NCBI GenBank assembly: GCA_039208045.1
Contig: JBCCRH010000350.1
Location: forward strand, 1 to 6,683
Direction: 5' to 3'
Source of the DNA: JBCCRH01 sp039208045
GTDB taxonomy: Bacteria; Bacteroidota; Bacteroidia; Chitinophagales; Saprospiraceae
DNA length: 6,683 nucleotides
Positions 1-5,676 of the stretch are shown here, piece after piece; position 1 is the stretch's first letter; every line of letters starts with the position of its first letter. The notes under the pieces are model-generated. The model made no database searches, had not been told where the DNA came from, and saw nothing but the letters and a program-made list of their open reading frames with translations. A program made the position numbers and the translations under genes.

Positions 1-502
1 CACTCACATTGCTGTAGGTAAGCTCTCCATCTGCTCTCGAAGTAATCAAATAACCAATGGTTGCCCCTAGCTCCACCTCTACGCGCCCAAAACGCCCATA
101 AGCTGATAGCGGTAATTCAATAAAGCTATTGGTAATATTAAGCGTCATCCGACGATTACCGCCTACGCTAAATAGCGGAAGATTGGTAGCAGGATTGATA
201 AACTGCAAATAAGAAGGCCCATCAAAATCAAAGGCACTCCCCTTCTGCGAATATCCAATCATGGCCCGAGCCCCCCACTTTTCTGACCAGGCATAATCTA
301 TTCCTCCACTTACGTGAAAACCTGTTCTAAAACTGTACTCCTCTGCCTCTTCCCCATTTACACTTTCAGATGGCCCCAGGATTTGAGCAAAATTCAGCCC
401 GGTCTTGAAGCGAACAGCAATCTCTTCTACATTGCTATTTTGGGCAGTAAGTAGTATAGGACAAAGCAAAAAAAGGCTTAAGTAGAATTTTAGCATGTGC
501 AT
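1..502 (-). CDS. Secreted outer-membrane beta-barrel protein (PorT-like), C-terminus cut off by window
   Basis: The reverse strand is open from an ATG at 502 to the window edge, giving 167 residues of an incomplete protein. Residues 1-20 form a classic signal peptide: a short start with one Lys, then a Leu/Phe-rich core ending in LLTA, with likely signal peptidase I cleavage before QNSN. The Cys at residue 14 is not in a lipobox, so a lipoprotein is unlikely. After cleavage comes a strand-like FKTGLNFAQ segment, then alternating aromatic and hydrophobic stretches rich in Gly and Tyr separated by polar loops. This is the pattern of PorT/OMP_b-brl_2 barrels common in Bacteroidetes, usually about 200-250 residues long. 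A second ATG lies two codons inside (496) and could be the real start; neither has a clear Shine-Dalgarno sequence. It sits 44 bp downstream of the exonuclease III gene on the same strand, so co-transcription is possible. Its specific role cannot be told from sequence. Confidence 0.7.
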   Translation of the reverse strand, partial: MHMLKFYLSLFLLCPILLTAQNSNVEEIAVRFKTGLNFAQILGPSESVNGEEAEEYSFRTGFHVSGGIDYAWSEKWGARAMIGYSQKGSAFDFDGPSYLQFINPATNLPLFSVGGNRRMTLNITNSFIELPLSAYGRFGRVEVELGATIGYLITSRADGELTYSNVS

Positions 503-546
503 ATTTTTTGGTTTATAACAGTTGTCGTAGTAGTACTGCGCATTTT

Positions 547-1320
547 TTACACATCAATCTTTAAATATACTGGACAATGATCCGAGTGCACCGCATCATT
601 ATAGTGAAAGGCTTCCTGTAGCTTATCTTTCAGAGGCAGGCTCACCGATTGGTAGTCGATCCGCCAGCCCTTATTATTAGCGCGAGCATTGGCGCGATAG
701 CTCCACCAGCTATATTCCGTTTTTTCAGGATTCAAGCTACGAAAACTATCCACAAACCCACCCTCAAACCACTGCGTCATCCACTCCCGCTCTTCTGGCA
801 AAAAGCCCGAACTTTTTTTATTGCGCACCGGATCATGTATGTCATTTTCGGTATGTGCAATATTGTAGTCACCTACAATGATGAGATTAGGTCGTTCTTG
901 CTTCAGCTTATCGATCCATTGCTGGAAATCAGCTAGAAATTCCATTTTAAACGCTTGGCGCTCATCGCCAGAAGTCCCCGATGGGAAATAGCAATTTAGC
1001 AAGGTCCATTCCCCAAAATCAGTACGCAGAATGCGCCCTTCTCTGTCGTATTTTTCAATCCCACAACCCACCTCCACATAATCAGGCGCTACCTTAGAAA
1101 AAGTAGCCACGCCACTGTACCCTTTTTTCTCTGCCGAGTGCATCTGCACATATTGGTAGCCCAATGCTTCAAAAGGGGCAGTATTGATCTGTTCAGGTTG
1201 TGCTTTGGTTTCCTGAAAACACAACACATCAAAGCCCCCACTAGCCACCCAATCGCTCAGGCCCTTTTTTAGCGCAGCTCGAATACCATTAATATTGTAG
1301 GAAATAATTGTTGTAGGCAT
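547..1320 (-). CDS. xth: Exodeoxyribonuclease III / AP endonuclease (ExoIII family)
   Basis: This is a complete 257-residue enzyme of the endonuclease/exonuclease/phosphatase superfamily, close to the usual 250-270 residues. Members cut DNA 5' to abasic sites, remove 3'-blocking groups and act as 3'-5' exonucleases in base excision repair in the cytoplasm. The conserved active-site blocks are all visible: YNINGIR with Asn9 near the N-terminus, QETKA with metal-binding Glu37, GDYNIA with Asp151 and Asn153, the WRIDY block with Asp222, and the terminal SDHCPV block with the Asp247-His248 pair. These match E. coli ExoIII N7, E34, D151, N153, D229 and D258-H259. The ATG at 1320 is the natural start because the first core strand (TIISYNING) begins at once. 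The gene is transcribed divergently from the quinone/tocopherol operon and has no evident functional tie to it. Confidence 0.95.
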   Translation of the reverse strand: MPTTIISYNINGIRAALKKGLSDWVASGGFDVLCFQETKAQPEQINTAPFEALGYQYVQMHSAEKKGYSGVATFSKVAPDYVEVGCGIEKYDREGRILRTDFGEWTLLNCYFPSGTSGDERQAFKMEFLADFQQWIDKLKQERPNLIIVGDYNIAHTENDIHDPVRNKKSSGFLPEEREWMTQWFEGGFVDSFRSLNPEKTEYSWWSYRANARANNKGWRIDYQSVSLPLKDKLQEAFHYNDAVHSDHCPVYLKIDV

Positions 1321-1436
1321 ATAGTTAAAAACTGTAGTTGACTCGGAATAATTTTAAAAAAGCTGTAATTTAAAACATTCCAACAACACAGCCACTCAAA
1401 AGTTAATACTCCCCCAAAATCAGGCTCCCTACCTAG

Positions 1437-1467
1437 TTGATGATTTACCAAATGTCATACTAATTTG
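1437..1467 (+). promoter_or_regulatory. Weak candidate promoter for the five-gene operon
   Basis: The 201-bp divergent gap 1321-1521 must hold promoters for the operon and for the exonuclease gene. The best plus-strand candidate is TTG at 1437-1439, then 21 bp, then TAATTTG at 1461-1467, which resembles the Bacteroidetes -33 TTG / -7 TAnnTTTG pattern but lacks one T. A shifted alternative, TTGGTTTG at 1465-1472, has one mismatch to the -7 consensus. A short perfect inverted repeat (TGCGC, AG, GCGCA; 1471-1482) lies just downstream. No convincing promoter was found on the opposite strand for the exonuclease gene. Confidence 0.22.
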
Positions 1468-1521
1468 GTTTGCGCAGGCGCACAAGGAGTGCTAACTTTT
1501 GGCAGTTAAGTAACAACTATC

Positions 1522-2697
1522 ATGCATAAAACCGATTTTGATCTCGTCATTGTAGGAGCTGGGCCCGCTGGCTCAACGGTTGCACGCCTCGCATCCGAAG
1601 CAGGATTAGACGTTCTAATCATTGATAAACGGCAGGAATTAGGCGCTCCTATTCAGTGCTCAGGGGCCGTCAGCCGCCATGCGCTAGAGGAAGTAGGCGT
1701 GGTACCCAGCGATGAATTTATACACGAGGCCATCTACGGTTTTGGCATTTACAACCAAGTAGGAGATGCCATACGCATTGATTATCGCCAATTAAAAGGA
1801 GATGAATACGGAAAAGGGGATGGTAAAAAACCACTGGGATATGTGGTAGATCGCCGCCGCTTTGATCGCCACCTGATGACGCAAGCTATGCGTGCAGGGG
1901 CAGAGGTTTGGCTTAAAACGGAGGGCTTAGGATATACGCCTTCACTAAATGGCCACTGCACGGTGCAACTACGGCAATACAATCAAGAATTAGAAGTGCG
2001 TGCCAAAGTACTCGTTGGCGCGGATGGCCTTCAATCACAGGTGGGTAAATGGGCAGGCTTACGCACGCATATCAGAATGACAGAACTGGCAAGCTGCCTC
2101 CAAGTGGTTGTTGACAATGTGGAAACGGAAGGGCTGCTCGAAATTGTGACTGGCCACCAGTGGGCGCCCGGTGGCTACGCCTGGGTATTCCCAAAAGGAC
2201 ATGGCTATGCCGAAATCGGCCTCGGTGTCATCCGCACGATGACCAACGATAATGCGCGCGTACACCTCGACCGTTTTATGGAAACCTCTTTTTTCAAAGA
2301 CCGCTTCAAAGGAGCACGTATCCTAGAAGTGCAAGGCGGTGGAGTGCCACTCGCAGCACCTTTAAAAATACAATATGCCGATCACATGATTTTAACCGGC
2401 GATGCTGCGCGACATGTCAACCCTATTACAGGTGGCGGCATCCACACTGCACTTAGTGGTGGTCGGATAGCCGCCGAGTATTTAACGAAAGTGATCCGGT
2501 CAGGTGCTTCTACTGTAAGCGCCAACCTCAAGGGCTACCAAGATCAATGGCTAGAGCAATTGGGCAATAAAATGTGGAAGCTCTACCGCATCAAATCAGC
2601 CATTTTTAGAAATAAAAACATTGCAGAGCGCGACGAGCAGCTCTATGACACCATGTCTGCTTACTTCAGTCCATATTCTGAATACAAAAAGATTTAA
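1522..2697 (+). CDS. Geranylgeranyl reductase family FAD-dependent oxidoreductase
   Basis: This 391-residue flavoprotein belongs to the geranylgeranyl reductase (GGR) family, which saturates double bonds of prenyl chains using reduced FAD. Residues 7-35 form the N-terminal Rossmann fold with the FAD loop GAGPAGS (12-18) and the acidic Asp35 at the end of the second strand. The conserved Cys region PIQCSG follows (Cys46). GADG occurs at 166-169. The family signature PxxYxWxFPK is exact (Pro216, Tyr219, Trp221, Phe223, Pro224). The second FAD-binding block GDAARHVNPITGGGIH spans 293-308. It resembles archaeal GGRs more than plant/cyanobacterial ChlP, whose FAD loop differs. It is the first gene of the operon, and its TAA overlaps the ferredoxin ATG by one base, which suggests translational coupling with its likely electron donor. 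With homogentisate prenyltransferase and tocopherol-type methyltransferases downstream, the inferred substrate is geranylgeranyl diphosphate (giving phytyl diphosphate) or the geranylgeranylated quinol. The only upstream in-frame alternative start (GTG 1489) is closed by TAA at 1507, so ATG 1522 stands. Which double bonds are reduced cannot be read from sequence. Confidence 0.9.
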   Translation: MHKTDFDLVIVGAGPAGSTVARLASEAGLDVLIIDKRQELGAPIQCSGAVSRHALEEVGVVPSDEFIHEAIYGFGIYNQVGDAIRIDYRQLKGDEYGKGDGKKPLGYVVDRRRFDRHLMTQAMRAGAEVWLKTEGLGYTPSLNGHCTVQLRQYNQELEVRAKVLVGADGLQSQVGKWAGLRTHIRMTELASCLQVVVDNVETEGLLEIVTGHQWAPGGYAWVFPKGHGYAEIGLGVIRTMTNDNARVHLDRFMETSFFKDRFKGARILEVQGGGVPLAAPLKIQYADHMILTGDAARHVNPITGGGIHTALSGGRIAAEYLTKVIRSGASTVSANLKGYQDQWLEQLGNKMWKLYRIKSAIFRNKNIAERDEQLYDTMSAYFSPYSEYKKI

Positions 2698-2915
2698 TGA
2701 TGAGAAAGTCCGAACCTGTCATCTTTCATATCGGCTGGAATGCTTGTATCAATTGTGGAGCTTGTGTGGCGGTTTGCCCACAGGAAGCTGGCTTTATCAG
2801 CTCCTTTGATACCATCGCCGTCAACGAAGTCTGCGACATAGCCTGCATGAAATGCGAAGCTATTTGCCCAGTCACTACCATCACCCATACCGTAGCAAAA
2901 GCTGCTGATTCATAA
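2697..2915 (+). CDS. Small 2x[4Fe-4S] ferredoxin, likely electron donor to the geranylgeranyl reductase
   Basis: This 72-residue protein has two iron-sulfur cluster motifs. The first is canonical: Cys17, Cys20, Cys23 and Cys27-Pro (CxxCxxCxxxCP). The second is Cys46, Cys50, Cys53 and Cys57-Pro, with three residues rather than two between its first two cysteines. No membrane segment or signal is present, so it should be cytoplasmic. Translation can start at either of two adjacent ATGs (2697 or 2700); the first overlaps the reductase stop as TAATG. In archaea such as Methanosarcina, a ferredoxin encoded beside GGR is known to supply electrons for prenyl-chain reduction. The same arrangement here supports that role, although the partnership is inferred. 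It might also serve other redox enzymes in the cell. Confidence 0.88.
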   Translation: MMRKSEPVIFHIGWNACINCGACVAVCPQEAGFISSFDTIAVNEVCDIACMKCEAICPVTTITHTVAKAADS

Positions 2916-2934
2916 ACTATAAAATCCTTGCCTT

Positions 2935-3843
2935 ATGCGCCTTGTACAGCACAAAAAAGAAGCTTATTGGTTCTACCGATTCTTATCCATGTTTTACGAT
3001 AAGCTGGTCAACCCCTTATTCTGGACGCCTCAAATGCGGGAACACTCGCTCGATTTGGCACAATTAGATGACCCAACGCTCACGGTGGCAGATGTAGGCT
3101 CTGGCACTGGTTTCACTACAGAGGGAATCGTGGATAGGGTGCCTGCCAAACAGGTAACCTGCCTCGACCAAAGTCCGCACCAAATGTCGCATGCCAAGGC
3201 CAAAGAAGCCTTACAAGATTGTACCTTCTTGCTAGGCGATGCCGAGAATCTACCCTTTGAAACCAACGAATTTGACCGCTACGTCTCGGCTGGCTCCATC
3301 GAATATTGGCCCAATCCACAAAAGGGGATCAATGAATCTTACCGCATCATCAAACCAGGTGGTGTTGCCCTGATGATTGGCCCATTAGAACCGCAGAACT
3401 TCTGGGGACGCTTCTTTGCCAATACTTGGATGCTCTTCCCAAAAGAACAAGAATACCACGACTGGTACAAAAATGCCGGATTTACCGACATCAAATTCCA
3501 CTATATCCGCCCCCACTGGTTCCGCCGCAAGTCCGAGTATGGGATCGCCATTGCTGGCAAAAAACCACTCAATGGCCCCGATGAATCGCCTATGCCAGCA
3601 CCAGTACAGGAAGTAGAAGAGCCAGAGATGACCATTGGTCGTCGCCTACAGCTCATTTGGCGGGTAATCGTAGGCTCGACTGCAGGTTTTGTATTTATCC
3701 CTGCTGCCTTGATTGGTTATATCATCGCATCTATAAAAGGTAAAGCAGATGTAGAAGTAGAGCCCCTTAATGGCTATCAAATTGGTGTACTTTCATTTAT
3801 CGGCTTAGCCCTAGTGGGTGTGGTTAGCTGGATCATTTTTTAA
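2935..3843 (+). CDS. VTE3-like MPBQ/MSBQ methyltransferase with C-terminal membrane anchor
   Basis: This 302-residue class I SAM-dependent methyltransferase strongly resembles, from memory of the family, plant VTE3 (2-methyl-6-phytyl-1,4-benzoquinol methyltransferase). That enzyme adds the second ring methyl in tocopherol and plastoquinone synthesis. Shared blocks are the N-terminal LVQHKKEAYWFYRFLS, the SAM-binding loop VADVGSGTGFTT (51-62), LDQSPHQ (77-83) with Asp78, GDAENLPF (101-108), DRYVSAGSIEYWP (114-126), WMLFPKEQEY (165-174) and KNAGF (179-183). A Pro/Glu-rich linker (about 210-232) follows the catalytic domain. Then come a hydrophobic segment at about 241-266, where plant VTE3 also has its anchor, and a second one at 283-302 running to the C-terminus. 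The enzyme should sit on the inner face of the cytoplasmic membrane, where its lipid substrate is. It starts 19 bp after the ferredoxin and is followed 8 bp later by the next methyltransferase. UbiE/MenG is less likely because the diagnostic blocks fit VTE3 instead. Confidence 0.88.
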   Translation: MRLVQHKKEAYWFYRFLSMFYDKLVNPLFWTPQMREHSLDLAQLDDPTLTVADVGSGTGFTTEGIVDRVPAKQVTCLDQSPHQMSHAKAKEALQDCTFLLGDAENLPFETNEFDRYVSAGSIEYWPNPQKGINESYRIIKPGGVALMIGPLEPQNFWGRFFANTWMLFPKEQEYHDWYKNAGFTDIKFHYIRPHWFRRKSEYGIAIAGKKPLNGPDESPMPAPVQEVEEPEMTIGRRLQLIWRVIVGSTAGFVFIPAALIGYIIASIKGKADVEVEPLNGYQIGVLSFIGLALVGVVSWIIF

Positions 3844-3851
3844 AGCTACTC

Positions 3852-4697
3852 ATGGAAAACGCGACGCTCAATCAACGCATCAAATCCTTTTATGACCAAT
3901 CAACCCCCATCTGGCTGGACACCTGGGGCGAGCACATGCACCATGGTTTTTATGGCTTGGATGGCTCCGAAAAAAAGGATCATGTACAAGCGCAAGTGGA
4001 TTTATTGGACACTTTCGTGGAATGGGGCCATTTGGCGAAAGCCACCAAAGTGCTAGATGCGGGCTGCGGCGTAGGCGGTAGTGCGCGCTACTTGGCCAAT
4101 CGCTTTGGAGCGGATGTGTTGGGCGTCACGCTGAGTTCGGTACAAGCCGAGCAAGCAGCAGGCTACAATCAGCGGGCTGGGCTGAGCCATCAAGTTAGCA
4201 TAGAAGTGCGCGATATGTTTACCGTACAAGCCAGTGAAGGCCCTTTCGATCTCATCTGGTCGATGGAAAGTGCGGAGCATATTCGCGATAAACAAGCGCT
4301 GTTGCAGCACTTTTGGAATTTATTACAGCCTGGAGGACGCCTCCTTATGGCAACCTGGTGCCACCGCGATACCCCTCCTCCGCTAAGCCAAGTCGAGCAC
4401 AAACTGCTCGACCGCGTATGTGAGCTCTACCATCTCCCCCCTTGGATCAGCATCGCCGAATACGAGCAGCTGGCGACCACCATCGGCTTTGAGCAAATCA
4501 AAACTGCCGATTGGAGCGATGCCGTAGCACCCTTCTGGAAAGCTGTCATACAGTCTGCCCTAAAGTGGGATCGCATGCTCGGCCTCCTCAAAGCAGGCTG
4601 GTCGACCATGAAAGGCGCCTACGCCATGCAATATATGACCAAAGGCTACCGAAGAGGACTCATCCGCTTCGGCCTCCTTCAAGCCGTCAAACCATGA
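3852..4697 (+). CDS. Gamma-tocopherol methyltransferase-like enzyme (VTE4-type)
   Basis: This 281-residue SAM-dependent methyltransferase matches the gamma-tocopherol C-methyltransferase family (plant VTE4, cyanobacterial homologues), which converts gamma- to alpha-tocopherol by methylating ring C5. Diagnostic blocks are WGEHMHHGFY (25-34), the SAM loop LDAGCGVGGSARYLA (68-82), GVTLSSVQ (91-98), the WSMESAEHI block (136-144), ATWCHRD (167-173) and the C-terminal DWSDAVAPFW (220-229), followed by a KGA...M...KGYRRGLIRFG tail. From memory, the order and wording of these blocks follow the plant enzyme closely. It lacks a chloroplast transit peptide and has no clear membrane segment. Its ATG is 8 bp after the VTE3-like stop, and its TGA overlaps the next gene's ATG as ATGA. 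Related families with the same MHHG block (for example tocopherol-like or alkaloid N-methyltransferases) exist, but the neighbouring genes favour a tocopherol or prenyl-quinol substrate. Confidence 0.87.
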   Translation: MENATLNQRIKSFYDQSTPIWLDTWGEHMHHGFYGLDGSEKKDHVQAQVDLLDTFVEWGHLAKATKVLDAGCGVGGSARYLANRFGADVLGVTLSSVQAEQAAGYNQRAGLSHQVSIEVRDMFTVQASEGPFDLIWSMESAEHIRDKQALLQHFWNLLQPGGRLLMATWCHRDTPPPLSQVEHKLLDRVCELYHLPPWISIAEYEQLATTIGFEQIKTADWSDAVAPFWKAVIQSALKWDRMLGLLKAGWSTMKGAYAMQYMTKGYRRGLIRFGLLQAVKP

Positions 4698-5590
4698 GTG
4701 CATTCGTCAATTTTATCCGTTTTTCCCGCCTACATACCATTGTGGGCACTACGCTCAGTCTGCTGGCTTTGTACCTTATCGCCATTGGCTTATCGGACGG
4801 CAGCGATTGGCACTTAGATATCTTCGCACTCAGCTGGCTGAGTTGCATGGGTGCCAATATCTATATCGTTGGCCTCAACCAAATCACAGATGTCGAGATC
4901 GACAAAATCAATAAGCCTTATCTACCCTTGGCATCCGGAGCATTTTCGATGCGCACAGGCTACGCTATTGTCATTGCCTCTGTCCTCCTTTCATTGATCA
5001 TTGCCTTCTATCTGGGGCGTTATCTATTACTCACCGTCATCGTAAGTTTAGTGCTAGGCACCGCCTATTCGCTACCCCCCATTCGCCTCAAGCGCTTCCA
5101 CTTTTGGGCTGCCTTTTGCATCATCGCCATCCGTGGCGTAGTCGTCAACCTATTCCTCTTCCTGCACTTCCAGGATTGGGTCAACCAGTCCGATACCATC
5201 CCGCCCGTCATCTGGCTACTTACAGGTGCCATTTTTTTATTCAGCGTCACCATCGCTTGGTTCAAAGATATCCCCGATTTAGAAGGCGATCGTTTGCACA
5301 AAATCCGCACCTTACCCGTTCGCTTGGGTGCGCAGCGGGTACTCATGGCTGGCAATATTGTGCTCATCTTATTATTCCTAGGCTTAGTTTTTGCCCCTTC
5401 TTTTTTATCCCTTTCGGTAAATGGCGGGGTGTTCAGCCTGGGCCATTTTGGCCTACTCGTCTTACTATGGTGGGCCAATCAGCGTTTAGACTTACGTCAA
5501 AAAGCCTCCATCCAGCGCTTTTATCAGATGATTTGGTTATTATTTTTTGGGATTTACATTTTATTTGCGGGGAGTGCACTGGTGGGATGA
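4694..5590 (+). CDS. Homogentisate prenyltransferase (VTE2-like, UbiA family)
   Basis: This 298-residue polytopic membrane enzyme of the UbiA superfamily has about eight to nine hydrophobic helices. The first Asp-rich, diphosphate-binding motif is NQITDVEIDKINKPYLPLASG (Asn62, Asp66, Asp70), and the second is KDIPDLEGDRLHKIRTLPV (Asp192, Asp195, Asp199). The NKPYLPLASG and FKDIPD-EGD wording is typical of homogentisate phytyl/solanesyl transferases, which decarboxylate homogentisate and attach a prenyl chain. MenA, UbiA proper and chlorophyll synthase fit less well. The start is the ATG at 4694, which overlaps the preceding stop as ATGA. An in-frame opening continues upstream to 4511 inside the methyltransferase gene, but that extension encodes a charged, membrane-free sequence and is rejected. 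Phytyl and solanesyl specificity cannot be told apart by eye. The GGR and VTE4-like genes in the same operon favour a C20 chain and tocopherol-type chemistry. Confidence 0.9.
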   Translation: MSAFVNFIRFSRLHTIVGTTLSLLALYLIAIGLSDGSDWHLDIFALSWLSCMGANIYIVGLNQITDVEIDKINKPYLPLASGAFSMRTGYAIVIASVLLSLIIAFYLGRYLLLTVIVSLVLGTAYSLPPIRLKRFHFWAAFCIIAIRGVVVNLFLFLHFQDWVNQSDTIPPVIWLLTGAIFLFSVTIAWFKDIPDLEGDRLHKIRTLPVRLGAQRVLMAGNIVLILLFLGLVFAPSFLSLSVNGGVFSLGHFGLLVLLWWANQRLDLRQKASIQRFYQMIWLLFFGIYILFAGSALVG

Positions 5591-5625
5591 TCATAAAAAC
5601 TATTTATCGCTTCCAAAAAAAGAAC

Positions 5626-5633
5626 TATATTTG
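5626..5633 (+). promoter_or_regulatory. Bacteroidetes-type -7 promoter element upstream of the DNA methyltransferase
   Basis: TATATTTG matches the Bacteroidetes -7 consensus TAnnTTTG exactly. It lies about 44 bp before the proposed TTG start of the methyltransferase gene, leaving a plausible leader of roughly 35-40 nt. No clear TTG is found at the expected -33 distance; the region near 5601-5606 reads TATTTA. This supports the methyltransferase having its own promoter separate from the operon that ends at 5590. No terminator hairpin with a T-run is visible in 5591-5676. Confidence 0.45.
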
Positions 5634-5675
5634 GTACCTAAATAAGTTTCCTTTAAGAATATAAAACAGGTACCT
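5633..5675 (+). repeat. Pair of GGTACC palindromes flanking the leader of the methyltransferase gene
   Basis: GGTACCT occurs at 5633-5639, overlapping the last base of the -7 element. It recurs at 5669-5675 within the perfect 8-bp palindrome AGGTACCT (5668-5675), directly before the TTG start. Because the core is self-complementary, the two copies are both direct repeats and a potential 7-bp stem (5633-5639 with 5668-5674, 28-nt loop) that would hide the AGG ribosome-binding candidate. They could be operators for the gene's own helix-turn-helix domain or methylation targets. These roles are inference. Confidence 0.4.
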
Positions 5676-5676
5676 C

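Noticed and set aside
649..936. 95-codon plus-strand opening opposite the exonuclease
   Set aside because: It is a shadow of the well-supported exonuclease III gene and has no independent support.
1489..1521. Upstream GTG start with AAGGAG nearby for the reductase
   Set aside because: The GTG at 1489 is in frame but meets TAA at 1507, so it cannot extend the protein.
4511..4693. In-frame upstream extension of the prenyltransferase by 61 residues
   Set aside because: It lies inside the VTE4-like gene, encodes a charged Arg/His-rich stretch without family similarity, and the ATG at 4694 gives the normal UbiA N-terminus with an ATGA overlap.
2935..4697. The two methyltransferases as UbiE/MenG ubiquinone or menaquinone enzymes
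   Set aside because: Both carry blocks specific to VTE3 (DRYVSAGSIEYWP, WMLFPKE) and VTE4 (WGEHMHHGFY, DWSDAVAPFW), and UbiE/MenG lacks these.
5065..5478. 137-codon opening on the minus strand
   Set aside because: It is antisense to the prenyltransferase, rich in Lys/Arg/Pro from reverse-reading hydrophobic codons, and shows no recognisable motif.
5104..5664. 186-codon opening on the plus strand in another frame
   Set aside because: It mostly overlaps the prenyltransferase in a different frame, and its composition (His, Arg, Pro, Leu) is that of an out-of-frame reading.
5591..5676. Rho-independent terminator after the operon
   Set aside because: No stem followed by a T-run is visible; the only pairing found is the GGTACC pair, which better fits regulation of the downstream gene.
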